From Paraburkholderia podalyriae (lineage in GTDB: Bacteria > Pseudomonadota > Gammaproteobacteria > Burkholderiales > Burkholderiaceae), in assembly GCF_014397785.1 (NCBI RefSeq), contig NZ_VZQQ01000032.1, positions 1 through 64,000 of the forward strand: a DNA stretch of 64,000 bases, in the 5' to 3' direction. The position numbers and the translations under genes are program-made. The notes beneath the pieces were generated by a model that saw nothing but the letters and a program-made list of their open reading frames with translations, did not search any database and was not told the DNA's origin. This document shows, piece after piece, positions 1-9,171 of the stretch (position 1 is the stretch's first letter; each line of letters starts with the position of its first letter).

Positions 1-584
1 CTTGTTCATGGTGGATGGTTTGTTGTTTGCTGGTTTCCGACTTCGACAATCAGATTCTCAGCTGAAACCTCCACCGCCTACAATCTCCCGCCTCAACTCC
101 CCCGTACACCACTTCCGACTTTAGCTCTTCTGCAATCCGGCATTTCTGCTGCCTGTCCTTGAGCGGACGGCTCGCCTCGGAAGGCGAATGTTTATACAGG
201 GTCGACTTCTGCCGGACACAGAACGTCGACGGCGGCTACCTCGACTGTCTCGGCGTCGGACCGGGTTCGGCCAACAACGGACCTTCGCCCACGCTTGTGC
301 ACGGACGTTCGAGCGTCGGCTTCGACCCAGGCAACGGACGTTAGCGTGCCAATTGCGTCGGTTGTGTCGTCAGCCGAAGCCGACATTGGGGGCCGAGCGG
401 TGCGACATTATGGAGTGTCCGCTATCAAGATACGGAATGCGCTCGACTGTTCAGCGTGAAGCCTGCGGAGAAACTCAATCTTTGCCTTCCGGTGCTGCCA
501 GCCCACGAAGGTTCCACAGGGGAACAAGGACTGTCTTGTCTTCGCTATTTTCCGTTGAATGATGAGCATCAACGGAAGGCGACA
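1..584. other. non-coding stretch, no gene recognised
   Basis: Open frames occur on both strands but none has a convincing ribosome binding site, recognisable motif or normal codon pattern. Short GC-rich words such as cgtcgac, cggacgtt and cggaaggc recur in degenerate form, a texture also seen at 2.2-3.5 kb. It may be eroded coding DNA or degenerate intergenic repeats. No tRNA, rRNA or mobile-element end was seen. Confidence 0.5.
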
Positions 585-617
585 ACAATAGGGCCGCCTT
601 TTGGGCGGCCCTATTGT
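585..617 (-). terminator. perfect 14-bp hairpin downstream of the EF-hand protein gene
   Basis: Arms acaatagggccgcc and ggcggccctattgt pair perfectly around a five-base loop. The hairpin lies about 80 bases past the stop of the minus-strand gene at 695, the right place to end its transcript. There is no long U tract on either strand, so it is either a weak intrinsic terminator or an mRNA 3'-end stabiliser. Confidence 0.5.
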
Positions 618-694
618 CTACCTGCAGAGCGCACGATACGGTTTGAACGCCTCTCGCAACTCAGGAGACAGCCCGTCAGGTCGACGAGTTGCCT

Positions 695-2161
695 TCAACG
701 GTCGTCGCCATCGCGACCCGCAGACGCCGGCCGCGGCGGGCTTACGGTAATGGCGGCGCCAGTCAGTACCCAAGCCCGCTGGCTGGGCGCAAACCGCGGC
801 GCCAGGGAGCCGTCATTGATTTCGCGCGTCACGGCAAAGCGACGGAACGAAGTCGCCGGCAAGAACAGACGGGAATTGTCCGGGAACCCATCGCTGGCCG
901 TATCCACGTCTCCCTCGCGTGCCGAAATGACGCCGTCGCCATTGGTATCGACCCGTTTGACTTCGGCCACATAGGCGTCGTACAACCGCTGCGGGAATGG
1001 CGTGCCCTGCTCGAACGATGCCACTCGCACGTAGGTGTCCAGGTAGATTTCGTGGGCCAGTCCGCTCGGGATGAAGCGCTGGCGGTATTCCCGCTGGTTA
1101 TCGACTGTGGCATCGAATCGGTCGGGGTCGCGCGGACCTGCACCACCCAGCGGGGCCGCATTGTTCGGATCGTCACCATAGTCGATCGGACTGTTCTTTA
1201 CGCCTGCCGGTCCAGAGCCGGGAATCAGTGACGAGAGCGCGCCAACTTTGCCGGCTTCAAAGGTACCGGGGATACCGCCGGTAAAAGGCAACTCGTAGAG
1301 TGGATGGATCCAGTTGGTCGTGTAGTTGAATTCCCAGTAGCCGTGACAATCAGACTGCTGCATGCAGTTGAGCGCCCCCATGCTCAGCTGGATCGGCACG
1401 ATATTGGTCTGGCGGTCGGGGAAGTGGTCTGAAGCTTCGGGCAAATGCGGTGCCTTGCCATCCATTGTGAATAGCTGGCCCGGCACGTTGTGGTGCGTGC
1501 CCATCGCCCGCAAGGCGGCCGCGTCCGCGACTGTCATTGTGCCGAACTGGGCGTGCCCGTCGGGACGGGGTGGTGCGACATTCGGCACTTGCAAATCGTG
1601 GATCATCCAGCCCTCGTACCAGCCGCTTTCGTTGTTAATCACAAACAGATATGACAGGTCGGTAAATACATCGATGAAGGCGCGAACGTTATTGGGATCA
1701 GTGGGCAACCCCGGCTTCGGCTCGACCACCAGGCGTACCGCACCGATGGTTGGCAAGCCGCAGTTGGCGCCAGTTGCCGTCAGCATCGCCTTGTCGTTGA
1801 TGCCCGGGAATCGTGTCGTGAACGGATTGGGTTCGAATCCTACTGTGGACAGCAGGTAATACTGGAACAGCTGGCTCGGTTTGTCGGCCTCGGCATAGGC
1901 CTGAATCGGCAAATAGGTATGGGGCCGCTCGGCTATCCTTTGGAGGAGATCCTGCAGCGGATCTGGCAGGTGCGCGATGTCGCCGCGCTGGCGCACCAGC
2001 GCGGCGTCAGCGGCAGCGTTCGGATTCGGATGGCAAGGTGGCGGCGGCTGTTCTGCGCATGCCTGGCCTGCGGCCAACGCGCCGATGAAGGCGGCAGCGG
2101 ACAGACTGGCAGCTCGAGAAGCCAGTGGTCTGAAGCTGCGGGGCTTGAATAGCGATTTCAT
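695..2161 (-). CDS. secreted hypothetical protein with an EF-hand calcium-binding loop
   Basis: 488 residues from an ATG preceded by a good Shine-Dalgarno (caggagc); a longer in-frame extension upstream lacks support. The N-terminus is basic, then hydrophobic, then AGQACA, a typical Sec signal peptide with cleavage near residue 35, so the mature protein is probably periplasmic or secreted. Near residue 425 the loop DTNGDGVISARE is a canonical EF-hand (D1, N3, D5, G6, I8, E12). Several cysteines in the middle (for example near NCMQQSDCHG) could form disulfides. I do not recognise the fold or family and assign no enzymatic role. It stands alone, with non-coding DNA on both sides and a hairpin after its stop. 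Confidence 0.75.
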   Translation of the reverse strand: MKSLFKPRSFRPLASRAASLSAAAFIGALAAGQACAEQPPPPCHPNPNAAADAALVRQRGDIAHLPDPLQDLLQRIAERPHTYLPIQAYAEADKPSQLFQYYLLSTVGFEPNPFTTRFPGINDKAMLTATGANCGLPTIGAVRLVVEPKPGLPTDPNNVRAFIDVFTDLSYLFVINNESGWYEGWMIHDLQVPNVAPPRPDGHAQFGTMTVADAAALRAMGTHHNVPGQLFTMDGKAPHLPEASDHFPDRQTNIVPIQLSMGALNCMQQSDCHGYWEFNYTTNWIHPLYELPFTGGIPGTFEAGKVGALSSLIPGSGPAGVKNSPIDYGDDPNNAAPLGGAGPRDPDRFDATVDNQREYRQRFIPSGLAHEIYLDTYVRVASFEQGTPFPQRLYDAYVAEVKRVDTNGDGVISAREGDVDTASDGFPDNSRLFLPATSFRRFAVTREINDGSLAPRFAPSQRAWVLTGAAITVSPPRPASAGRDGDDR

Positions 2162-3500
2162 GATTGCTCCTGAGGTTGACCCGCTTCGACGGACAGATCT
2201 GCGGTTAGGTATTGATGTGTGGCTTAACCTCCTTTGAAAGTTGAGTCGCGGGTTGTCCATGGCCGGGCAGCGGGTCGCCTGTCTCGACCATGACGCTGCC
2301 TCGCGGTGGGCAACCCGCGAGGCGATGTGACTGGGTGAAATCGGCAAATCGGATGCCGCGAGAGAAGTGTCGAGTAAACGGGTTGGAGGAAGAGATATTC
2401 CGGGCGCAGCTAAGGAATGCAGCGGCAGTCATGCCTGTCGGATCCATTGCGCGCGTACTAGCCGCAACATCCGGCTGTATTCGCGCACTACCTTAAGGCA
2501 GGCTGAAGAAGTCGCCGTTCGTCGTTGCCGCAGCAGCAAAGTTGCGTCAAGTTGCAGGCGTAACGGCATCGCCGTCGTTTGATCGCGCCACGCCGCCCTC
2601 GGAAGGCCGATGGCGTCCAATAGCGCATTTGCGCGCGCGGTGAAATCCGGACTTGCTTGTCCCGCGATTCATTTTCGTCGCACCGCCAGAGCGGACGCTC
2701 GACATGGGTTGTTACGGCCGTGCAACCAACGACAGCGATGGCCGTTCATGTCGCTCAGCGCGGGATGTCGGATGATCGCTGTTCCGGAGTAAGCTGCCGT
2801 TGAGGTGACGGAGCTTCGAACGACGGCAGTGCGTCGAAAGTACGCGTTCGCCGAACGGAGCACGAGATTCAGAGCGGATGGTTGGCGAATGCCCGGTTAG
2901 CGTGCTTCAGCCGACTCCCGCACGCCCACACATCAATGACCGCAAAGGCCGACAGAACAAACCTCAAGACACAAGACAGGATGACTTGCCGGCTGGCTCC
3001 GAGGGATGAATGACCGCCGCATCCTCAAAAGCTGCACATGATGTGGTGCTTGGCCCGGTGTCCGGAGTGGGCGAATCCGCCCAGTCGCGATATGGGGCAA
3101 CTAGCAATGTGCTGTTCGATGCGCCGCGTGATGCGTGATCTACACATCCTTTGAAAACTGATCGTTGCAGGCAGATCGAATGGCAGCGCGTTGGTCCACT
3201 CTGACAACCCTGCGGACGTTTCATGGAAACGTGAAGTCTGGCAGACTCTTCTGGCTACTAGCGGATAGGGGTTTTCCCTGATGGGGCAATCGGGCATCTA
3301 ATTGTGATGCACAGATTCCATGAGTGGCCGTCCGCGCCGGAGCCGACAACAGCCGATGGATCTCCGAGAAAATAGTTTAAGTATTTGTTTTTAATGTAAA
3401 TTATCCGGCGACCTCGAATTTTTGTTGCGTTGCAAGATTCAGACTTAAGCGAACAAAGTTCAAACTCAAGCGAATCTCGAGACCAGCACTGCCGCTACTC
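2162..3500. other. 1.3-kb stretch without a recognisable gene
   Basis: No frame combines a plausible start, ribosome binding site and protein-like composition. The part from about 2500 to 3300 has mixed, decayed-looking sequence on both strands. The last 150 bases (3360-3480) are AT-rich and lead into the groESL promoter, so they may include UP-element-like DNA. It may be the ruin of a former gene, but I cannot name one. Confidence 0.45.
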
Positions 3501-3507
3501 CTCACTT

Positions 3508-3537
3508 CTTGAATTTGTCACTACCCGTCCATATAAT
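3508..3537 (+). promoter_or_regulatory. groESL promoter: overlapping sigma70 and sigma32 elements
   Basis: Two promoters can be read in the same bases. TTGAAT (3509-3514), a 17-bp spacer and TATAAT (3532-3537) make a near-consensus housekeeping promoter. CTTGAA (3508-3513), 15 bases and CCATATAA (3529-3536) fit the heat-shock sigma32 pattern. The -10 is immediately followed by the CIRCE operator, so initiation lies inside the operator. This predicts basal, heat-inducible and HrcA-repressed control together. Confidence 0.8.
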
Positions 3538-3563
3538 TAGCACTCGCTGCACGAGAGTGCTAA
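3537..3563 (+). promoter_or_regulatory. CIRCE operator (HrcA binding site)
   Basis: TTAGCACTC, nine bases, GAGTGCTAA: an exact match to the classic CIRCE inverted repeat, with correct arm length and spacing. It overlaps the transcription start region of groES. HrcA repressor binding here is established for many bacteria; the repressor gene is not in this window. Confidence 0.95.
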
Positions 3564-3634
3564 CAACATCTCCGGTTGGCTCAGCCAGCCGGGTTTTCTC
3601 AGCGTTCTTCAGTCTCAATCAGAGAGGAGTATGT

Positions 3635-3925
3635 ATGAACCTTCGTCCTTTGCATGATCGCGTGATCGTCAAGCGCCTGGATCAGGAAACCAAGACTGCG
3701 TCGGGCATCGTGATTCCCGAAGCCGCAGCGGAAAAGCCGGATCAGGGCGAAATCCTCGCAGTCGGCCCGGGCAAGCGCGACGACAAGGGCGCAGCCATTG
3801 CGCTCGACGTAAAAGTCGGCGACCGCGTCCTGTTCGGCAAATACGCAGGCCAGACCGTCAAGGTCGACGGCAACGAATTGCTGGTAATGCGCGAAGAAGA
3901 CATCATGGCCGTGGTGCAGAAGTAA
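3635..3925 (+). CDS. groES: GroES co-chaperonin (Cpn10)
   Basis: 96 residues beginning MNLRPLHDRVIVKR, the diagnostic start of GroES. It forms the heptameric lid of the GroEL folding chamber in the cytoplasm. The mobile loop region (QETKTASGIVIP, about residues 17-30) and the Cpn10 core (GDRVLFGKYAGQTVKVDG) are intact. The ATG at 3635 is chosen over upstream alternatives because it follows agagaggagt at good spacing and gives the standard length. It is first in a two-gene operon with groEL, 53 bases away, under the CIRCE-controlled promoter. Confidence 0.98.
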   Translation: MNLRPLHDRVIVKRLDQETKTASGIVIPEAAAEKPDQGEILAVGPGKRDDKGAAIALDVKVGDRVLFGKYAGQTVKVDGNELLVMREEDIMAVVQK

Positions 3926-3978
3926 GCGCAAGGTCGCTACTTCCCCGGTTACATCCAAAGTATTCAAGGAGTTAGAAG

Positions 3979-5619
3979 ATGGCAGCTAAAGACGTCGTAT
4001 TCGGAGATTCCGCCCGTGCCAAGATGGTCGAAGGCGTGAACATTCTCGCCAACGCCGTGAAGGTCACGCTGGGTCCGAAGGGCCGCAACGTGGTCCTCGA
4101 GCGCAGCTTCGGCGGCCCGACGGTCACCAAGGACGGTGTGTCGGTCGCAAAAGAGATCGAACTGAAAGACAAGCTCCAGAACATGGGCGCGCAAATGGTC
4201 AAGGAAGTCGCTTCCAAGACCAGCGACAACGCAGGCGACGGCACGACGACCGCTACGGTTCTCGCGCAATCGATCGTCCGCGAAGGCATGAAGTACGTCG
4301 CATCGGGCATGAACCCGATGGACCTGAAGCGCGGTATCGACAAGGCCGTTACAGCCGCAATCGAAGAACTGCGCAAGATCAGCAAGCCGTGCACGACCAA
4401 CAAGGAAATCGCCCAGGTTGGCGCGATCTCGGCGAACAGCGATTCGTCGATCGGCGAGCGCATCGCTGAAGCAATGGACAAGGTCGGCAAGGAAGGCGTG
4501 ATCACCGTCGAAGACGGCAAGTCGCTGCAAGACGAGCTGGACGTCGTCGAAGGTATGCAATTCGACCGCGGCTACCTGTCGCCGTATTTCATCAACAACC
4601 CGGACAAGCAAGTCGCCGTGCTCGAGAACCCGTTCGTGCTGCTGCACGACAAGAAGGTGTCGAACATCCGTGATCTGCTGCCGGTGCTCGAGCAAGTCGC
4701 GAAGGCTGGCCGTCCGCTGCTGATCATCGCTGAAGACGTCGAAGGCGAAGCGCTCGCAACGCTGGTCGTCAACAACATCCGCGGCATCCTGAAGACCGTT
4801 GCCGTCAAGGCTCCGGGCTTCGGCGATCGTCGTAAAGCGATGCTGGAAGACATCGCGATCCTGACCGGCGGTCAGGTCATCGCTGAAGAAACCGGCCTCA
4901 CGCTCGAGAAGGCAACGCTGGCTGAACTGGGCCAGGCGAAGCGCATCGAAGTGGGCAAGGAAAACACCACGATCATCGACGGCGCTGGCGAAGCTGCAAA
5001 CATCGAAGCACGTGTGAAGCAGGTTCGCACGCAAATCGAAGAAGCGACCTCGGACTACGACCGTGAAAAGCTGCAAGAGCGCGTTGCCAAGCTGGCAGGC
5101 GGCGTTGCAGTGATCAAGGTCGGTGCTGCGACCGAAGTCGAAATGAAGGAAAAGAAGGCACGTGTCGAAGACGCACTGCACGCAACGCGCGCGGCTGTGG
5201 AAGAAGGCATCGTGGCCGGTGGCGGCGTCGCGCTGATCCGTGCACGTAAGGCAATCGATGGCCTGAAGGGCGCTAACGCCGATCAGGACGCAGGTATCAA
5301 GATCGTTCTGCGCGCAATGGAAGAGCCGCTGCGCCAGATCGTCACCAACGGTGGCGAAGAAGCGAGCGTCGTCGTGGCAGCGGTTGCGGCTGGCAACGGC
5401 AACTACGGCTACAACGCAGCGACCGGCGAGTACGTCGACCTGGTTGACGCAGGTGTCGTGGACCCGACGAAGGTGACGCGCACGGCGCTGCAAAACGCAG
5501 CTTCGGTTGCCGGTCTGCTGCTGACGACCGACGCAGCTGTCTGCGAACTGCCGAAGGAAGATGCTCCGATGCCTGGTGGCATGCCCGGCGGCATGGGCGG
5601 CATGGGCATGGACATGTAA
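3979..5619 (+). CDS. groEL: GroEL chaperonin (Cpn60)
   Basis: 546 residues, normal for the family. It is the ATP-driven double-ring chaperonin that folds cytoplasmic proteins with GroES. Visible hallmarks are the ATP-binding GDGTTTATVLA near residue 86, the equatorial and apical segments in order, the signature AAVEEGIVAGGGVAL near 404-418, and the C-terminal GGM repeat tail (MPGGMPGGMGGMGMDM). A strong ribosome binding site (caaggagtt) precedes the ATG. Codon use is highly biased, as expected for an abundant protein. Burkholderia genomes often carry extra groEL copies; the heat-shock/CIRCE control suggests this is the primary one. Confidence 0.98.
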   Translation: MAAKDVVFGDSARAKMVEGVNILANAVKVTLGPKGRNVVLERSFGGPTVTKDGVSVAKEIELKDKLQNMGAQMVKEVASKTSDNAGDGTTTATVLAQSIVREGMKYVASGMNPMDLKRGIDKAVTAAIEELRKISKPCTTNKEIAQVGAISANSDSSIGERIAEAMDKVGKEGVITVEDGKSLQDELDVVEGMQFDRGYLSPYFINNPDKQVAVLENPFVLLHDKKVSNIRDLLPVLEQVAKAGRPLLIIAEDVEGEALATLVVNNIRGILKTVAVKAPGFGDRRKAMLEDIAILTGGQVIAEETGLTLEKATLAELGQAKRIEVGKENTTIIDGAGEAANIEARVKQVRTQIEEATSDYDREKLQERVAKLAGGVAVIKVGAATEVEMKEKKARVEDALHATRAAVEEGIVAGGGVALIRARKAIDGLKGANADQDAGIKIVLRAMEEPLRQIVTNGGEEASVVVAAVAAGNGNYGYNAATGEYVDLVDAGVVDPTKVTRTALQNAASVAGLLLTTDAAVCELPKEDAPMPGGMPGGMGGMGMDM

Positions 5620-5725
5620 TTCCGCTCGGGCCTCGTGGTCCGGCCGCGTGGTTGACCACAGCGGCCGGGTCACGGACGAGGCCCGGCTGGAAGTCCATGT
5701 GGGGAGTGCGCCGCGAGGCGTGCTT

Positions 5726-5767
5726 CCCAAACGAACAAACCCGCTTATGCGGGTTTTTTCGTTTGGG
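5726..5767 (+). terminator. rho-independent terminator after groEL
   Basis: The inner stem aacccgc/gcgggtt is followed by a T run, and an outer stem cccaaacgaa/ttcgtttggg extends it by 10 bp. It lies about 110 bases past the groEL stop. Its symmetry lets it also stop minus-strand transcripts from cysC, whose stop is at 5821. Confidence 0.85.
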
Positions 5768-5820
5768 GTCGGCGTTGACGTGGGGACCGGGGGGGCGCTT
5801 GTGGATGCCCGCCGTGCGGA

Positions 5821-6459
5821 TCAGGCGCCTGCCGTGTGAGCGGAACGATCAGTCGACGTTCCGAGGCACTTTTCGCGCAGGTAGTCGAAGATCTGCGCGA
5901 CGCTTTCCTCGCGGGGGAGCGTTCCCGTATCGACGTACAGGTCGGGATCGATCGGCGCTTCATAGGGCGCTGATACGCCGGTGAACGAGCTGATTTCGCC
6001 AGACCTCGCTTTCGCGTAAAGACCTTTGGGATCGCGGTTCGCGCAGATGGCGAGCGGGGCGCACACGTAGGTCTCGACGAACTTGTCGGGTCCGATGATC
6101 TCGCGCGCCATCGCCCGGTCTTCGCGTATCGGCGAAATCAGCGCGGTAATCACGATCAGGCCCGCGTCGTTCATCAACTGGGCGACGTGCGCGACGCGGC
6201 GGATGTTTTCGCGCCGGTCGTGGCGCGCGAAGCCGAGGTCGCTTGCCAGACCGTGGCGGATATTGTCGCCGTCGAGCACATAGCAGGCATGACCGAGCGC
6301 GATCAGCTGCTCCTCGAGCGCGAACGCGAGCGTCGATTTGCCGGCGCCGGACAGGCCGGTCAGCCAGATCGTGGCCGGCGTCTGATCGAATAGGCGTATG
6401 CGGTCTTGCACCCCAATGTTGCCGTGGAAGCGTTGCACGAAGCTCGGCGGCTCTTTCAT
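5821..6459 (-). CDS. cysC: adenylyl-sulfate (APS) kinase
   Basis: 212 residues. It phosphorylates adenosine 5'-phosphosulfate to PAPS in the cytoplasm. The Walker A motif GLSGAGKST lies near residue 35, followed by the APS-kinase signatures LDGDNIRHGL and GLIVITALISPIREDR, with family residues FVETYV and KARSGEISSFTG further on. The ATG at 6459 is chosen because it follows gggagaac and gives the usual length. The gene starts 26 bases after the sulfotransferase stop on the same strand, so it is probably the second gene of an operon in which CysC makes the PAPS used by its neighbour. This differs from the assimilatory cysDN(C) setting, pointing to sulfation rather than sulfur assimilation. Confidence 0.93.
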   Translation of the reverse strand: MKEPPSFVQRFHGNIGVQDRIRLFDQTPATIWLTGLSGAGKSTLAFALEEQLIALGHACYVLDGDNIRHGLASDLGFARHDRRENIRRVAHVAQLMNDAGLIVITALISPIREDRAMAREIIGPDKFVETYVCAPLAICANRDPKGLYAKARSGEISSFTGVSAPYEAPIDPDLYVDTGTLPREESVAQIFDYLREKCLGTSTDRSAHTAGA

Positions 6460-6485
6460 GGATAAGTTCTCCCGACTCTTCTGGC

Positions 6486-7697
6486 TCACTCGCAGTGCCA
6501 GCCTTGCCGCCACGTGCCGGCGTTGTGCAGGCGTTCGGTGGAATTGGCGATCGTAACGCAAAAGCCTTCCGGGATGCCGTCCGGCAGTGGAATCGAAAAT
6601 CCGCTGTTCGAGCTGGGATAGCCGGCGCTCGCTACATCGGGCCGCGGCTCGCCGCTGTAGCCGGTCGCGACGATCTGCGCGCCGACCCGCACTTCGAGCG
6701 GCACCTGTCGCTCGGGCCGGCTCAGATTGACCGCCCAGCCCGACACCCCGGCGTCGCTCACCGTGTCGACGAAGCCCTCGAAGAGGTCGATCGGCGCGCG
6801 CTGGCAGCTTTGCGCGAACTCCAGATAGGCGTCGATCGGCGCGAGATCGAAGCGGCGGATCACCTGATGCACGCGCGACAGGAACGAGCCGTCGAAGCCA
6901 AAAACCGGCGAGCTATAGACGTGAGGATTCTCGAGCTGATTGATTTCGGACTGAATCAGCCGGACCAATTCGAGCGCATTCGAAAAGACGCTGCCTGTAT
7001 CTTTCGCATAAGCTTCGACGATCCGATTCGCGTCGTCGAACAGCTCGTAATCAAAGCGATTGTCCGCGATAAACTTTTTTCTTGCTGCCTCGCTGATGTG
7101 AGCCTTGCCTTTCGACGCGCCATTGGTGCGATTCGTTTCGAAATAAAACGGTAGTTTCATCCCGGTCGAACCGCAAAGCCGCAGTAAGAATTCACTCATC
7201 TCCTCACAGGCGCCGACGGTCTCGATCTGCTCACGCAAATGGATTTGCGCGACAGCGAGGCTCGCTTCGTCGACCACCGGTTCGCCGCTCAGCATCTGCA
7301 CGAAAAGGTTCTTGCCGGCGAGCGATTCGCTGACCCACTCATCCAGCGACAGCGCGCCTTGCTGCGCCAGAGCCTCGGGCGTCGACACGCTGACGCCGCG
7401 CGTGACCTCGCCGTTCTTGCCGTTCGCCGCATACCAGTAGTGCGAGACTTGCCGTGCGAGCGGATCGCGCAGGATCGTGCAGTAAGTGAGCGGATGTTTG
7501 ATCGCCCGATGAATGCCATACGGTTGATGCCCGCCGCCGACCTGCGTTTCGAGCAGCTTTGCGCGGCAGTTTCCCCACCCATCCTGATCCCAGATAAAGC
7601 TAATGAATTGGTCACTACCTTTATTCAAATCAAAACACGAAATTACGGTCGAGCCGCCGCATTTCGGTGGATGGATGAAAAAGCTAGGGAAAGACAT
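6486..7697 (-). CDS. PAPS-dependent sulfotransferase with C-terminal beta-rich domain
   Basis: About 403 residues from the ATG at 7697; a TTG start at 7739 would add 14 residues, and neither has a strong ribosome binding site. The N-terminus FFIHPPKCGGSTV matches the 5'-phosphosulfate-binding loop of carbohydrate-type sulfotransferases, and TILRDPLARQVSHYWY matches the 3'-phosphate region. The last 120 residues (FVDTVSDAGVSGWAVNLSRP... to GFSIPLPDG) resemble a small domain that recurs in bacterial surface-glycan enzymes (GWAV...RPDV...GFSIPLP). The acceptor is unknown; a glycan or glycolipid is the natural guess given the nearby polysaccharide locus. It is co-directional with cysC, which supplies the sulfate donor. 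Confidence 0.85.
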   Translation of the reverse strand: MSFPSFFIHPPKCGGSTVISCFDLNKGSDQFISFIWDQDGWGNCRAKLLETQVGGGHQPYGIHRAIKHPLTYCTILRDPLARQVSHYWYAANGKNGEVTRGVSVSTPEALAQQGALSLDEWVSESLAGKNLFVQMLSGEPVVDEASLAVAQIHLREQIETVGACEEMSEFLLRLCGSTGMKLPFYFETNRTNGASKGKAHISEAARKKFIADNRFDYELFDDANRIVEAYAKDTGSVFSNALELVRLIQSEINQLENPHVYSSPVFGFDGSFLSRVHQVIRRFDLAPIDAYLEFAQSCQRAPIDLFEGFVDTVSDAGVSGWAVNLSRPERQVPLEVRVGAQIVATGYSGEPRPDVASAGYPSSNSGFSIPLPDGIPEGFCVTIANSTERLHNAGTWRQGWHCE

Positions 7698-7951
7698 GTG
7701 GTGACATATGACAGTTCGCGATCCGTAAAGTCTAGCCAAAGGGTGTCGCGGAGGTTGTAACGTTTAATTACGCGGCAAAACGTCTGTTGCCGCGGCGCCA
7801 GCATCATTTCATGCTGTCATGCGAAATGGATTGGCCAGAGCGTCCACAATAGGCGCGGGGCGCGGCAGTAGCGATAGCGGGCATCGAATTGCGCTATTCA
7901 TTTGGAATAAATCGAATGAAAATTCGCCGTAACCACGAAAGAGGCATGTAA

Positions 7952-7978
7952 TAAAAAACCCGCCAAAAAGCGGGTTTT
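7952..7978 (-). terminator. terminator of thiD
   Basis: Nine-base arms aaaacccgc and gcgggtttt surround a six-base loop. Read on the minus strand, the stem is followed by a T run, 25 bases after the thiD stop. The rest of 7698-8003 holds the upstream region of the sulfotransferase gene; no clear promoter could be fixed there. Confidence 0.85.
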
Positions 7979-8003
7979 CAATCAATACAAACGAATGACG
8001 GGG

Positions 8004-8867
8004 TCAGTGCCGTGCTTCTCCGGGCGCCGCACCCTTGCCTTGCGCTGGCGGGGTTTCATCGTCGTCGCTGCTGCGCGCCCAGAAGAAGCGATCGGGCATG
8101 TATGCCCCCATGCCGGGCCGGAACGCATTGCGCACCGCCTGATACAGATACTCCTGGCTTTCGCGCACCGCTTCCGCCGGCTCCTGGCCGTTAGCGAGCA
8201 GCGCGGCGATCGCCGCGCCGAGCGTATCGGTCAGTCCGGTCAGCCGATGAGGCGCGCGGTCCCACATGTCCTGACGCAACTGGCCGTCCTCGCTGAACAG
8301 CGTATTGACGAGCCGATGCGTGCCGGTTTCGGTCGACAGAATGTACTCGCAGCCCTGCGACAGCAGATGCGAGATCGCCGCGTCGAGGCTCGGCGCCTCG
8401 GCGTCGCCGTCGGGCTGCGCGAGCGCGAGCAGCGTGGACGAGTCGGCGACCAGCAGCGTGGTTTGCGGCGCGAGCAGATCGGCGATCGCTTCGCGCAGTT
8501 CGTCGGCGGCGAGCACGTGTTCGTCGTCGAGCGTGAAGTCGGGGACGAGGATCAGCGGGATGTCGTCGTAATCGGCGACCACTTCGGCGATCGCGCTGAC
8601 CACTTCGGCGCGCGTGCACGCGCCAACCTTGAACGCGGCGATCGGCATGTCCTCGAGCAGCATGCGCGCCTGCGTCGCGACGACGTCCGGGTCGAGCCCG
8701 GTGACTTCGTCGCAGTTCGCCGAATCGCGCACGGTATAGCCCGTAAGCACCGAAACGCCGTGGCAGCCCATGCTGGCAAGTGTCAACAGGTCCGCCTGCA
8801 GGCCTGAGCCGCCGGTGGGATCGGAGAGGCCGAAGGTGAGGACGATCGGAGGCGTGTCGCTGGGCAT
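8004..8867 (-). CDS. thiD: hydroxymethylpyrimidine/phosphomethylpyrimidine kinase (thiamine synthesis)
   Basis: 287 residues from the ATG at 8867. It phosphorylates HMP and HMP-phosphate in the pyrimidine branch of thiamine pyrophosphate synthesis. The ribokinase-fold signature GLSDPTGGSGLQADLLTLASMGCHGVSV is near the start. The usual ThiD C-terminal anion-hole segment appears as LTGLTDTLGAAIAALLANG near residue 210, somewhat diverged from the common GTGD-type motif, as in Burkholderia homologues. The last 20 residues are a polar low-complexity tail. It is transcribed divergently from rubredoxin across a 300-base gap in which I see no confident promoter or TPP riboswitch. Confidence 0.85.
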   Translation of the reverse strand: MPSDTPPIVLTFGLSDPTGGSGLQADLLTLASMGCHGVSVLTGYTVRDSANCDEVTGLDPDVVATQARMLLEDMPIAAFKVGACTRAEVVSAIAEVVADYDDIPLILVPDFTLDDEHVLAADELREAIADLLAPQTTLLVADSSTLLALAQPDGDAEAPSLDAAISHLLSQGCEYILSTETGTHRLVNTLFSEDGQLRQDMWDRAPHRLTGLTDTLGAAIAALLANGQEPAEAVRESQEYLYQAVRNAFRPGMGAYMPDRFFWARSSDDDETPPAQGKGAAPGEARH

Positions 8868-9171
8868 GAAAATGGATAAAGAAAGCAGGATTTCGGCGCG
8901 CAATGCGCAATTGGCTCAATTATGCGGCCTAAACCGTGGAGAGGGCGTTTTTTCGCGCGGCGGGGATCGCGAGAGGCTGGCTCGCGGCCCGCTGACGCGG
9001 GGCGGACGGGGATTGCTTCGAGGTTGCCACGCTAGCGCCGCGAGCGTCGCCCGCACACCGCTGAAAGCCGGTCCACGTTACGGTTGCGCGTTTTCGATTG
9101 CTAGGCATGGGGGCGGCAACACGGTACCATCATGGCTCCCGCTTCCACGGACTCAACGACGCGACAAAAGA

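Noticed and set aside
3964..5730. Long minus-strand open frame opposite groEL (588 codons)
   Set aside because: It is the antisense shadow of a highly biased high-GC gene; composition is dominated by H, D, R and C with no motif, and groEL is certain.
8868..9171. TPP riboswitch upstream of thiD
   Set aside because: No CTGAGA/ACCTGA-type thi-box pattern could be read on the minus strand in this gap.
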